Origin: JAIQFL01 sp035501495
Lineage (GTDB): Bacteria; Acidobacteriota; Terriglobia; Bryobacterales; Bryobacteraceae
DNA: 64,000 nucleotides
Direction of reading: 5' to 3'
Assembly (NCBI GenBank): GCA_035501495.1
Contig: DATJWB010000208.1
Location: forward strand, 1-64,000
Positions 42,082 to 51,168 of the stretch are shown here, in pieces; the stretch's first letter is position 1, and every line of letters begins with the position of its first letter. The notes beneath the pieces are model-generated. The model saw nothing but the letters and a program-made list of their open reading frames with translations, was not told the DNA's origin and made no database searches. A program made the translations under genes and the position numbers.

Positions 42082-42569
42082 GACAGCGTCTCTCGCAGCA
42101 CTTTCCGGCTCTGCTCCGCCCGGAAATGGCGCAATTTTTCGCGCAGTTCCGGGCGTTTGTTGGCGAGGATGGCGACTGCCAGAAGCGCCGCGTTGCGCGC
42201 GCCCGCCGGCCCGATCGCCAGTGTGCCGACGGGGATGCCTCCGGGCATCTGCACGGTAGACAACAGCGAATCCAGCCCCTTCAGGGACGCGCTCTCCATG
42301 GGCACGCCCAGCACCGGCAGCAGGGTGTGCGCGGCGCATACTCCGGCCAGGTGCGCCGCTCCGCCGGCCGCGGCAACTATCACTTCCAGTCCGCGGGATT
42401 CCGCTTCGCTCACATATTCCGCGGTCTCGTTCGGGGTGCGGTGCGCGGAGAGCACCCGGCATTCATGAGGAACCCCGAAAGTGGTAAGCGTTTCGTCGGT
42501 CTGGCGCATGGTCGCCCAGTCCGATTTGCTGCCCATGATGACGGCGACCAGGGGAGCGGTGTCTGCCAT
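42078..42569 (-). CDS. purE: N5-carboxyaminoimidazole ribonucleotide mutase
   Basis: 163 residues. VAVIMGSKSDWATM, LSAHRTPN, AAAGGAAHLAGV, GVPMES and QMPGGIPVGTLAIG are the conserved PurE motifs. It converts N5-CAIR to CAIR in purine synthesis. AAGGA 8 nt before the ATG lies at the end of the upstream isocitrate dehydrogenase gene. purK is not present in the window. Confidence 0.95.
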   Translation of the reverse strand: MADTAPLVAVIMGSKSDWATMRQTDETLTTFGVPHECRVLSAHRTPNETAEYVSEAESRGLEVIVAAAGGAAHLAGVCAAHTLLPVLGVPMESASLKGLDSLLSTVQMPGGIPVGTLAIGPAGARNAALLAVAILANKRPELREKLRHFRAEQSRKVLRETLS

Positions 42570-42573
42570 GGTG

Positions 42574-44019
42574 TTATTGTCCTTGCGCCAGGGTGAATCC
42601 GGCCTGGCCGTTGAAAGTGCGCAGCGACTGCGTAAGGGCGATATCGATGCCGGCTTCGGCGATTCGGTTCACCACCTCCAGAAGGCGGCCCATGCGGACC
42701 GGCGTTTCGGACAGGAAGCGGCAGCGGAAGCTGTCCGTGCAGAAGGTCTCCGCCATTCCCGCCGGCCAGACCTTTACGCCGCGATTGTCGATCATCTGCA
42801 AGGTGAGGCCATTTCCCGCCAGTTTTCCGACCGCCTCCGCCAACTCGTTGGGATTGCGCGAGGGCCAGCAGACGAACACGTCGATACCTTTGAGCTCCAT
42901 GCTGGCCAAGTTGCCGGCGGCATGGGCGACTGCCTTTCGGGCGCCAGCCGGACGGTGGGCGTACGCGACCGGCTTAAGGCGATTGGGCTTCTGCCCCACA
43001 CGCGCAACTACGGCGGCGGCAAATTCCCTGGTGCCGACTTTCTGGGTGCTGACGCCGTCAGTGAAGATGTCGTAGGTGTGAACGCCGTCCTCGATGGTGC
43101 GGAGCCAGGCGTTGTGCACACGTTCGGCGACTTCCGGCTGGTTGATGTGGACCAGCATGAGCACCGCTCCCAGCAACAGGCCCGACGGATTGGCGAGGTT
43201 CTGGTTCGCGCGGCGCGGTGCGGAGCCGTGAATGGCCTCGAACATGGCGCATTTGTCGCCGATGTTGGCGCTGCCCGCCAGGCCCACCGATCCGGCAATC
43301 TGGGCAGCCACGTCGGAGAGGATGTCGCCGTAGAGGTTCGGCATGACGATTACGTCGAAGGCCTCGGGGGTGTCCGCCATCTTGGCGGCGCCTATGTCCA
43401 CGATCCAGGATTCCTTTTGAATGTCGGGATACTCGACCGCGATCTCGTCGAAGATCTTGTGGAACAGCCCGTCGGTCATCTTCATGATGTTGTCTTTCAT
43501 GAAGCATGTGACCTTCTTGCGGTTGTGCAGGCGCGCGTACTCGAAGGCGTAGCGAATGATCTTCTCGCTGCCCGGCCGGGAAATGACCTTAATGCAGGAA
43601 GTGACCTCCGGCGTCAACTGGTACTCGATGCCGGCATAAAGATCCTCTTCGTTTTCGCGGACGATCACCACGTCCATGTTGGGGTGCTTGGTATCGATGA
43701 AGGGATGGTAGGAGACGCAGGGGCGGACATTGGCATACTGCCCCAGCGTCTTGCGGGTGGTGACGTTCAGGCTCTTGAAGCCGCCGCCCTGGGGAGTGGT
43801 GATGGGAGCCTTGAGGAAGACTTTGGTTCGCAGGAGCGACTCCCAGGAACTCGGTTCGATTCCGGCGCTGTTGCCGCGCAGATAAACCTTTTCGCCAATT
43901 TCGATGGTCTCAATCTCGAGAGCCGCGCCGGCCGCTTCCAGGATCTGAAGGGTGGCGTTCATGATTTCCGGGCCAATGCCGTCGCCGTGGGCTACGGTGA
44001 TGGGAGTTTTCGTGGGCAT
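42574..44019 (-). CDS. Isocitrate dehydrogenase, Thermus-like long type
   Basis: About 481 residues from the ATG at 44019 (an upstream ATG at 44055 adds 12). The core is ITVAHGDGIGPEIMNATLQI, NVTTRKTLGQYANVRPCVSY, VIVRENEEDLYAGIEYQLTP, MPNLYGDILSDVAAQIAGSV and EAIHGSAPRRANQNLANPSG. The C-terminal extension of about 140 residues (RGVKVWPAGMAETF, RCRFLSE, LRTFNGQAGFTLAQGQ) matches, by memory, that of the Thermus enzyme rather than E. coli Icd. Cofactor preference cannot be decided. It precedes purE by 4 bp. Confidence 0.88.
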   Translation of the reverse strand: MPTKTPITVAHGDGIGPEIMNATLQILEAAGAALEIETIEIGEKVYLRGNSAGIEPSSWESLLRTKVFLKAPITTPQGGGFKSLNVTTRKTLGQYANVRPCVSYHPFIDTKHPNMDVVIVRENEEDLYAGIEYQLTPEVTSCIKVISRPGSEKIIRYAFEYARLHNRKKVTCFMKDNIMKMTDGLFHKIFDEIAVEYPDIQKESWIVDIGAAKMADTPEAFDVIVMPNLYGDILSDVAAQIAGSVGLAGSANIGDKCAMFEAIHGSAPRRANQNLANPSGLLLGAVLMLVHINQPEVAERVHNAWLRTIEDGVHTYDIFTDGVSTQKVGTREFAAAVVARVGQKPNRLKPVAYAHRPAGARKAVAHAAGNLASMELKGIDVFVCWPSRNPNELAEAVGKLAGNGLTLQMIDNRGVKVWPAGMAETFCTDSFRCRFLSETPVRMGRLLEVVNRIAEAGIDIALTQSLRTFNGQAGFTLAQGQ

Positions 44020-44165
44020 AATCGGAACATCCAGGATAGTTGGATTGCTCAACATCGCGCAACAGGATCCAGTAGTCTTTTTCTACAGCCATCGCCAAAG
44101 TGATATGCCCACGAATTCGGTCGCGACAGGAATGCGGACACACTCGTCAATTGCCCGCAATTCGA

Positions 44166-44194
44166 TTGACACCGGCCCAGAAGTCTGATATATC
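44166..44194 (+). promoter_or_regulatory. Near-consensus promoter of the TonB receptor gene
   Basis: TTGACA (44166-44171), a 17-nt spacer and TATATC (44189-44194) lie 110 bp before the ATG at 44305. This leaves a leader of about 100 nt that ends in the ribosome site GGGAGG. Confidence 0.65.
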
Positions 44195-44304
44195 TTTCCA
44201 CCGAACGTTCGGTTGCTCCGAAACGGCGAGAGGCCGCAAACTGCTTCTGGGTGGGGAAATTAGCGGCTTGATCGTAAATCTGGGAGTTTTCGGGAGGTCG
44301 AAAA

Positions 44305-47300
44305 ATGAGGGGCACATCCAGGTTGATGTGGCTGGCATGGGCGCTGGCTGCATGGAGTTTTCCGTTGGCCGCGCAAGCGCCTACCGGGATCATTACGGGA
44401 ACCGTCACCGACGAAACCGGGGCGGTCATTCCTAACGCGAAGGTCACCATCACCAACAAGGCCACGGACTTCGTCCGCACGGCGTTGGCGAACGCCGAAG
44501 GTTTTTACAGCGCTCCGGCGCTGCCTGCCGGCGAATACCAGGTGCGCTGCGAGCAGACGGGTTTCCGCGTGCTGATCCGGGCGGCGACGGTGGAAGCAGG
44601 CAGCACGACCTCGGTGAACCTGCCGATGCAGGTGGGCGGCTCTACGGAAGTGGTGAACGTGGAGGCGGCCGCGGCGGCCATCAACTACGACAGCCATACC
44701 ATCGAAGGCGTGATCCAGCGGGCGAACATTGCGGACCTCCCACTCAACGGGCGCAATTATGCGCAACTCGCCAAGCTCGAGCCGGGCGTGACGATCGCCT
44801 CGGGATCGGTTGCCCAGTTCAATACGCTGTTCACGGTGAGCGTGTTAGGCGCAGGCAACCGGACTCTTTTCGCCCTGGATGGCGGGAATGTCTCCGACAA
44901 CATCGATGTCGGCGGCGGCATATCCTCCCTGAATATCTCCCAGGAAACCGTGCAGGAGTTTCAGTTGTCGTCGGTCAACTTCGACATCTCGACTGGCATT
45001 GCCGCGGGCGGCGCGGTTAATGTGGTCACCCGTTCCGGCTCCAACAGCTACCACGGGGACGGATATCTCTATTTCCGCGACCACAACATGGCGGCTTACC
45101 CGGCGCTGGTTCGCAATCCAGCGAACCCCAGCCCATTCTTCGCCCGCCGAAATCCCGGCGCCACAATCGGCGGCCCATTGCGGAAGGACAAGTTCTTTTT
45201 CTTTTTCAACTACGAGTACATGAACCAGGTGCAGGCGCTGAGCATTCAGAGTCCGGATCCCGCCTTCGCGCCGCTGATTGGAACCTACGGAAGTCCTTAC
45301 GTGGGCAAGACCCTCAGTCTTCGGCTGGATGACCGCCTGACGGATAAGCATGCCCTTTTCCTGCGATATTCCCATGATGGCAACTCAGGCTTTGGACAGT
45401 CGCTGGAGTTCGGCGATCCCTCCAATTGGGCGCACAACACGAATTTCGCCGACCAGAGCATCATCGGGCTCACCAGCACCCTGACGCCGTCCGTTGTCAA
45501 CGATGTAAGATTCCAGTACAACTATTGGAACAACCACAACACGCAGGCGGCGGCTTCGGACTGTTCGGGGCCCTGCGTGGCGGGGAGCCTGCCCAACGTA
45601 TTCTACTTCCAGGGTGCCTCCAGCACGCCGGCGATCGGTCCCAACTTCAACGCGCCCCAAGGCCGCAATACGCGGCGATTTGAGGTAATCGAAAGCCTTA
45701 CCTGGCAGAAGGGCTCGCACCGGCTCCGGTTCGGCGGCGATGCGAATCCCACCAAGTCGGCCGGCCTTTGGGGATTCTGCACGCCTATGTGCGTCGGCGC
45801 ATATTCGCCGACCTACATTCGCGGTCTGTTCGGAGCCGCGACGGCGCTTTACTTCCCGACCCTACCGACGGTGCTGAAGACCGATGCCGATGTGTTGAAC
45901 CTGCCGGTGCTGAACCTCAACAGCAGCATCTTCAGCGGCGTCGGTGTGGGCGCGGTCTCCACCCCCGCGCCATACGGTTACGACTCGCAGCGGTATTACG
46001 ACCAATACCGGGCGTATTTCGGCGACACCTGGAAGATCTCGCAGCACTTCACGCTGAACTATGGACTGGCCTGGAATGCACAGAAGGGCTTTTACAACTC
46101 CAACCTGTCGAAGCCGCAATTCCTCGCGCCGATCCTCGGTACCGGCCCCGACAACCTGGGGCCGACCGTGAACAACACCAAGGAATTCCAGCCGGCGGTC
46201 GGTTTTGCGTGGAGCCCGTTCAAGAACAACAAGACCGTCATTCGCGGCGGCGGCGGGATCTACTGGGACAGCACACCCGGATATTACAAGCTGCGGGAGG
46301 CTCCGGTGATCGGGCCCGTGGGCAACGGCCGGAGCACGCTGGCGGCCAGCGCTTTCACCAACATCTACCCCGGAATTATCAACTTCGCCGCCGGAAATGC
46401 CCCGCTTCCCGTCGGCGCCAATCTCAGTTTGAATGCGCTCTACAACATGACTATCGGCCAGTTCATCAACCTGGTGAATATGGAGTTGCCCGGTATCGAG
46501 GCCCAGCTGGCTCCGCCCAACCCGCAAAGAAGCGGGCCCTTCACGGTCAGCGGCATCGACGTCGCCAAGCAGGGCGTGGAGATCTATCCCACGCACTTTC
46601 CTCTGGCCCGCAGTTACCAGACCTCCATCGGTGTGCAGCGTGATCTCGGGTCTGGATATGTCCTCACGGCCGACTGGGCGCGGCGGCAAGGCGAGAATGT
46701 CAGCTTGGGCGAAGTGGATCTCAACCTCACCAACCGCTACATTAACGGGGTGCAGACGCCCGTAATTCGAAAGTGCGCGCCTAGCGAGGTGTTCGTCCCC
46801 GGTATCGAGTGCTCCAGCGGGACAATCACCTTTTGGACGGACCAGGGGCGAGCCGTCTACGACGGTCTGCTGGTGAAACTTTCCAAGCGCTACCAGAACC
46901 GTTACCAGTTCACGGCATCCTACGCGCTACAGAAGGGCCTGAGCGAAACCGTTTGGGACGACACCAACTGGATGGCCGGCTACGGCGAGTATCTGCCACA
47001 CCACAACCTCAATATCGCCGGCACCGTGGATCTGAAGTGGGGATTCACGGTCAGCGTCAACTCGTCGATCATCAGCCGTACCCCGGGTACCGCCAACGTG
47101 CCCAGCCTGGATCTGCCCGGCACCGTGCCCGCGGGCAGCAGCGAGCCGCTCCCTGGTCTGGCTTATGGCTGTCTCGCCGCGGGATGCAGCAAGTCCGATC
47201 TCGCGAATGCGGTGAACGCGTTCAATTCCACCTACGCGGGCCAGAAGAACGCTAATGGAGGGACCATCAGTCCATTGATTCTGCCTCCGGACTACCAGTT

Positions 47301-47562
47301 TGGCGACCCGAGCTTCAGCCAGGATTTCCGCGTCACGAAGGTGTTCCGCTACAAGGAGAAGGCGAGGCTCTCGGTTTTCGGCGAGGTCTTCAACGCTTTT
47401 AACATTGCCAACCTGAGCGGCTATTCGCTGACGCTGGACACCAAGAACGCGAATCCCGCGGCGCAGACGTACAGCTTTGGCCAACCGACGCAGCGCGTCA
47501 ATCAGACGTTCGGTTCGGGCGGCCCCCGCGCGTTCCAGGTGGGCGCGAGAATCAGCTTCTAG
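44305..47562 (+). CDS. TonB-dependent receptor with carboxypeptidase-regulatory domain (Oar-like)
   Basis: 1085 residues with a signal peptide ending FPLAAQA. Residues about 28-110 are the carboxypeptidase-regulatory-like domain (GIITGTVTDETGAVIPNAKV, ALPAGEYQVRCEQTGF). A plug-like region follows (DLPLNGRNYAQLAKLEPGV, FALDGGNVSDNIDVGGGI). The barrel runs to the C terminus, RAFQVGARISF, ending in Phe as expected for outer-membrane proteins. It probably takes up oligosaccharide or peptide ligands. It stands immediately upstream of the glycosidase/quinoprotein run at 47718-61276, on the same strand. GGGAGG precedes the ATG. Confidence 0.9.
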   Translation: MRGTSRLMWLAWALAAWSFPLAAQAPTGIITGTVTDETGAVIPNAKVTITNKATDFVRTALANAEGFYSAPALPAGEYQVRCEQTGFRVLIRAATVEAGSTTSVNLPMQVGGSTEVVNVEAAAAAINYDSHTIEGVIQRANIADLPLNGRNYAQLAKLEPGVTIASGSVAQFNTLFTVSVLGAGNRTLFALDGGNVSDNIDVGGGISSLNISQETVQEFQLSSVNFDISTGIAAGGAVNVVTRSGSNSYHGDGYLYFRDHNMAAYPALVRNPANPSPFFARRNPGATIGGPLRKDKFFFFFNYEYMNQVQALSIQSPDPAFAPLIGTYGSPYVGKTLSLRLDDRLTDKHALFLRYSHDGNSGFGQSLEFGDPSNWAHNTNFADQSIIGLTSTLTPSVVNDVRFQYNYWNNHNTQAAASDCSGPCVAGSLPNVFYFQGASSTPAIGPNFNAPQGRNTRRFEVIESLTWQKGSHRLRFGGDANPTKSAGLWGFCTPMCVGAYSPTYIRGLFGAATALYFPTLPTVLKTDADVLNLPVLNLNSSIFSGVGVGAVSTPAPYGYDSQRYYDQYRAYFGDTWKISQHFTLNYGLAWNAQKGFYNSNLSKPQFLAPILGTGPDNLGPTVNNTKEFQPAVGFAWSPFKNNKTVIRGGGGIYWDSTPGYYKLREAPVIGPVGNGRSTLAASAFTNIYPGIINFAAGNAPLPVGANLSLNALYNMTIGQFINLVNMELPGIEAQLAPPNPQRSGPFTVSGIDVAKQGVEIYPTHFPLARSYQTSIGVQRDLGSGYVLTADWARRQGENVSLGEVDLNLTNRYINGVQTPVIRKCAPSEVFVPGIECSSGTITFWTDQGRAVYDGLLVKLSKRYQNRYQFTASYALQKGLSETVWDDTNWMAGYGEYLPHHNLNIAGTVDLKWGFTVSVNSSIISRTPGTANVPSLDLPGTVPAGSSEPLPGLAYGCLAAGCSKSDLANAVNAFNSTYAGQKNANGGTISPLILPPDYQFGDPSFSQDFRVTKVFRYKEKARLSVFGEVFNAFNIANLSGYSLTLDTKNANPAAQTYSFGQPTQRVNQTFGSGGPRAFQVGARISF

Positions 47563-47594
47563 ACTGGGAGGGCAGTCTTCTGAACTCCCGCGGT

Positions 47595-47650
47595 CATGCG
47601 GCGCGCACTCCTGGCTAGAGACCGAAGACCAAGAGTGTCCGCGCCACATG
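47595..47650. repeat. REP-like inverted pair
   Basis: Left arm GGCGCGCACTC and right arm GAGTGTCCGCGCC (47633-47645) form a stem-loop in the 155 bp between the TonB receptor gene and the GH95-like gene. Both match the outer arm of the repeat family. Confidence 0.6.
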
Positions 47651-47717
47651 ACGGCGATCTGACCGTGGGCTCGCATAGCGGTTTTCGTTTGAGGGCAAAA
47701 TCGGTCATGATCCTATC

Positions 47718-50150
47718 ATGCTTTCGTTTCGCTCTTGTCGTGCCTTACCGTTCGCCTGCCTGTTGGCCGCCGCGCTCCAGGCCCAAACGGGCATCCTGCC
47801 AGTGGACTACGCCAGGCTTGCCGGGCGCGCCGATCTCAATTACGACCGCCCAGCTTCGCGAAGCGAAGAGGGCATGCCGGTGGGGAATGGCCGCATGGGC
47901 AGTCTCGTCTGGACCTCGCCCTCCGCGCTCCGCTTCCAGATCAACCGTGCCGATGTATTTGCCGAGGACAGCTCGACCACCAGCTTTCCGCGCGCCGACA
48001 CCGACTATGCCAGCGGCTGTGGCTACGTAGACATCAACCTCGTCCAGTCGGGCGATGACGTCTTTGCCGGCGGCGCTTTCCGCCAGACGCTGTCGGTCTA
48101 CGACGGCTTGATGACCACCCGCGGCAACGGCGTCACGGCGCGGGTGCTCGCATGGCCGGACCGGGATGTCATGGCGGTTGAGATCGATGACCGGCGGCCG
48201 CAGCCCGAGCCGATCAACATCGATCTGCGCATGCTGCGTTACCTCGTGGCCGTGATCAACGGCCGGAATTGGCAGCTGGCGAACTCACATGCCGTAGAGG
48301 TGAGGACCGCGGAGCATTCGGCCCTGTCGCGGCTCGACATTCGCGACGGCCGAATCCTTCTTACACAGGAGTTCCGTGAGCACGACTATTACGACTCCTC
48401 CGCCGTGGCGATCGGCGTCCTCGGGCGCTCCTCGCGGGCGCGCTACCTGAACGAATCCACGGTGCAACTCTCGGCCGCTGCCGGGCAGGGTCGATTCACC
48501 GTCCTGATCGCCAGCGCCGCGAGCGTCGATCCTCGGGCGGATACCGCCGCGATTGCCCTCCGGGAGTTGGACGCAGCGGCTCCTCTTGATTTCCCAGGTC
48601 TGCTCGCCGCCACGCAAGCCTGGTGGCACAGCTTTTGGGAGAAGGGCTTCGTCCACATGCACAGCAGCGACGGCCAGGCCGACTTCGTCGAGCAGAACTA
48701 TACGTACTTCCTCTACCTTATGGCCGCCTCTTCCCGTGGCGCCTATCCGCCCAGGTTTGGCGGCATGCTCTGGTATACCAACGGCGACATGCGCCGCTGG
48801 GGTTCGCAATACTGGTGGGCCAATACCGCCGCCTACTATCGCAACCTGATGCCGGCCGGCCGCATGGAACTGATGGATCCGCTGTTTTCGCTGTACAGCG
48901 GGATGTACGATGCCTGCGCCCTGGCCGCGCGCCAGCAGTGGGGGTCGGAAGGAATCTGGATTCCCGAGACCACGTTCTTCAACGGGCCCGAGAAGCTGCC
49001 GGACGACATTGCCGCGGAGATGCGCGACCTCTACCTGACGCGCAAGCCTGCAAGCGAAATGTCGGAACGCTTCCGCTGGTGGTCCGAAACCGAAAACCGC
49101 CACAACAGCCGCTGGAACTTCCACGCCGACGGCAAATGGGATCACGGACATTACGTTGTGGCCGACAAAGGCCACGGCATCTTCGGCCATACCAGCCACA
49201 TTATGGGAGATGCCGCGCGGATTGCCGCGCTCTATTGGGACCGCTACCTCGACACGATGGACGTGGCGTGGCTGCGCGACCGCGCCTACCCGATGATCAA
49301 AGGCGCGGCGGAGTTCTATCGCAATTTTCCGAACTTCCGGAAGGCAGCCGACGGCAAATATCACATCGCGCACGTCAACAACGGCGAGTCCAACTGGGAC
49401 ACGCCGGATACCCGCTCCGAGGTCTCGAACATGCAGATGATTTTTCCTCTCGCAGCCCGCGCCTCGGAGATTCTCGCGGTGGATGCGGATCTCCGCTCCA
49501 GGTGGCGGGAGATCGGGCAAAACCTGCCGGATCTGCCGCAAACCGGACGGGGCGGAAATGGGGCAGGAGGCTTCGGCGCTTTCATTTTCGGCAACGATAC
49601 CGCGGGCGCCATCGAACCACTCGGCGCCGACCGCCAATTGAAGGCCCGCTTCTTGAACTTCAACCGGACCTCCGGCTTCATCGACGGTGCCGGAATCGGC
49701 GGCGCACAGATTTTCCGCAACCACCTTCGCCTGCGGGAAGGCCCTGGCGCGATCGATGCCGAGCACATCGGCGGCCTCACCTCCGGCATTCACTCCTCAC
49801 TGCTGGCTAATACGGCGAGCCCCGTGGAGGACCCTGTATTGCAGGTGTTCCCTGCCTGGCCGAACGACTGGGACGCCGAGTTCCAACTGCTGGCGCCCGG
49901 CGCCTTCACGGTGACATCCGCGCGGCGCCAGGGACAAGTCGAGTTTGTGGAATTGCAATCGCAGGCCGGCGCGACCTGCAAGCTTCGCAATCCGTGGGGC
50001 GAAGGCGGCGCTGTCCTGTACCGGAACGGCCGGAAGGCCCAAGAGCTTCAGGGCCCAATCCTGTCTTTCTCCACCACCCGAGGCGAGAATCTCCTGGTAG
50101 TTCCGATGGGCGCAACGCCGGCGCAAATCCGGCGCGCAGGAATCCCTTGA
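47718..50150 (+). CDS. Exported GH95-like glycosidase (DUF5703-type)
   Basis: 810 residues with a signal peptide ending LAAALQAQ. The N-terminal beta-sandwich (residues about 25-280) has EEGMPVGNGRMGSLVWTSPS and FQINRADVFAEDSS, typical of GH95-like fucosidases. Residues about 300-690 form an (alpha/alpha)6 barrel (YFLYLMAASSRGAYPPRFGG, GDMRRWGSQYWWANTAAYYR, HVNNGESNWDTPDTRSEVSN). The C-terminal beta domain ends LLVVPMGATPAQI. Candidate acids lie in the barrel motifs, but I cannot fix the catalytic pair. It probably removes fucose or a related sugar from oligosaccharides. Confidence 0.72.
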   Translation: MLSFRSCRALPFACLLAAALQAQTGILPVDYARLAGRADLNYDRPASRSEEGMPVGNGRMGSLVWTSPSALRFQINRADVFAEDSSTTSFPRADTDYASGCGYVDINLVQSGDDVFAGGAFRQTLSVYDGLMTTRGNGVTARVLAWPDRDVMAVEIDDRRPQPEPINIDLRMLRYLVAVINGRNWQLANSHAVEVRTAEHSALSRLDIRDGRILLTQEFREHDYYDSSAVAIGVLGRSSRARYLNESTVQLSAAAGQGRFTVLIASAASVDPRADTAAIALRELDAAAPLDFPGLLAATQAWWHSFWEKGFVHMHSSDGQADFVEQNYTYFLYLMAASSRGAYPPRFGGMLWYTNGDMRRWGSQYWWANTAAYYRNLMPAGRMELMDPLFSLYSGMYDACALAARQQWGSEGIWIPETTFFNGPEKLPDDIAAEMRDLYLTRKPASEMSERFRWWSETENRHNSRWNFHADGKWDHGHYVVADKGHGIFGHTSHIMGDAARIAALYWDRYLDTMDVAWLRDRAYPMIKGAAEFYRNFPNFRKAADGKYHIAHVNNGESNWDTPDTRSEVSNMQMIFPLAARASEILAVDADLRSRWREIGQNLPDLPQTGRGGNGAGGFGAFIFGNDTAGAIEPLGADRQLKARFLNFNRTSGFIDGAGIGGAQIFRNHLRLREGPGAIDAEHIGGLTSGIHSSLLANTASPVEDPVLQVFPAWPNDWDAEFQLLAPGAFTVTSARRQGQVEFVELQSQAGATCKLRNPWGEGGAVLYRNGRKAQELQGPILSFSTTRGENLLVVPMGATPAQIRRAGIP

Positions 50151-50184
50151 CTTCGCATTCCGGGCCTGATAGCATGCCTCCGCG
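50147..50184 (+). promoter_or_regulatory. Promoter placed for leaderless transcription
   Basis: TTGACT (50147-50152), 17 nt and TAGCAT (50170-50175) lie 9 nt before the ATG at 50185. The -35 hexamer overlaps the stop codon of the GH95-like gene. Confidence 0.55.
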
Positions 50185-51120
50185 ATGATGCTCTCTCCAT
50201 TGCACGATACGCAATGCAGTCGTCGTGAGTTCGCCCTCGCAATCGCTGGAATCGGAGCCGCGATCCTGCCCGTCCTGCGCGCCGCCACTCCGCGGAACCT
50301 GAAGATCGGCCATACCTGCATCACGTGGGGCACGTTCCCGCGAGGCGCCGAAGCCGACGCCACGCTCGAACCCGCCGTGCGCGATATTGCGGCGCTCGGC
50401 TTCAACGGCTTCGAAACGTTCCCCGAGGTGCTGGAGGATTGGGACGCAAAAGATGCCTTGCGTCCGCTGATGGATCGTTACAAGCTGCCGCTCACATCCG
50501 GGTACATCCGCATCAACGTGACCGACCCCACCAAGGCCAAAGAGAGCCTCGACACCGTGATCCGCCTGGGAAAAGTCATCCGGAAATACGGAGGCAGTTT
50601 CGGCGTGATCCAGGTGAACGGCGTGAAGCGCGACAGCTACAACTTCAAGGAGTATCGCGCCGCCATCGTGACAGGGCTGAATGACTCCGCCATGGCGCTC
50701 AACGACCTCGGATTGGGAGCGGGCCTCCACCAGCACACCGGCACGGCCATTGAGACCCACGACGAAGTCTACACGGTGATGGGAGAGGCGAAGACGGAAC
50801 ACCTGAAGTTCGCGCCCGACGTCGGACAGTTGCAGAAGGGCGGCTCCAATGCGGCCCAGGTGATCAAGGATTTTTTGCCGCTGGTCAAGCACATGCACCT
50901 GAAGGATTACAAGGGCTGGCAGCATTACGCCGGCTACTGCCCGCTGGGCATGGGGCAGGTGGACATTACGGGCGTTCTCAATTCACTGGAAGAAGCTCAT
51001 CAACAGGCTAACATCATGGTGGAGTTGGACCCATCGTCAAACGCTCCGATGTCGCCGCTCGAAACGGCCCAAACCAGCAAGGCATATCTCGAGAAGCTGG
51101 GCTACAGGTTCCGGACATGA
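50185..51120 (+). CDS. Tat-exported sugar isomerase/epimerase-like protein
   Basis: 311 residues. The N terminus CSRREFALAIAGIGAAIL is a twin-arginine signal. The rest is a xylose-isomerase-like TIM barrel with likely metal or substrate residues in GLHQHTGTAIETHDE, FAPDVGQLQKGG and VKHMHLKDYKGWQ (His and Asp/Glu side chains). Members act on free or keto-sugars, and a periplasmic site is notable. No ribosome site is visible; the upstream promoter suggests a leaderless mRNA. Tat components are encoded at 36900-38420. Confidence 0.8.
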   Translation: MMLSPLHDTQCSRREFALAIAGIGAAILPVLRAATPRNLKIGHTCITWGTFPRGAEADATLEPAVRDIAALGFNGFETFPEVLEDWDAKDALRPLMDRYKLPLTSGYIRINVTDPTKAKESLDTVIRLGKVIRKYGGSFGVIQVNGVKRDSYNFKEYRAAIVTGLNDSAMALNDLGLGAGLHQHTGTAIETHDEVYTVMGEAKTEHLKFAPDVGQLQKGGSNAAQVIKDFLPLVKHMHLKDYKGWQHYAGYCPLGMGQVDITGVLNSLEEAHQQANIMVELDPSSNAPMSPLETAQTSKAYLEKLGYRFRT

Positions 51121-51168
51121 CCGCGGTCCGCGCCAAATCACCACAATGAATCCACAAGGGACACCGAA

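Noticed and set aside
42082..42596. Continuation of the HTTM protein to 42596
   Set aside because: The text is low in complexity and lies antisense to purE, which has all its conserved motifs.
48285..49793. A 502-codon minus-strand frame (and 57723-59753)
   Set aside because: Antisense to the GH95-like and glycosidase-like genes; no domain text.
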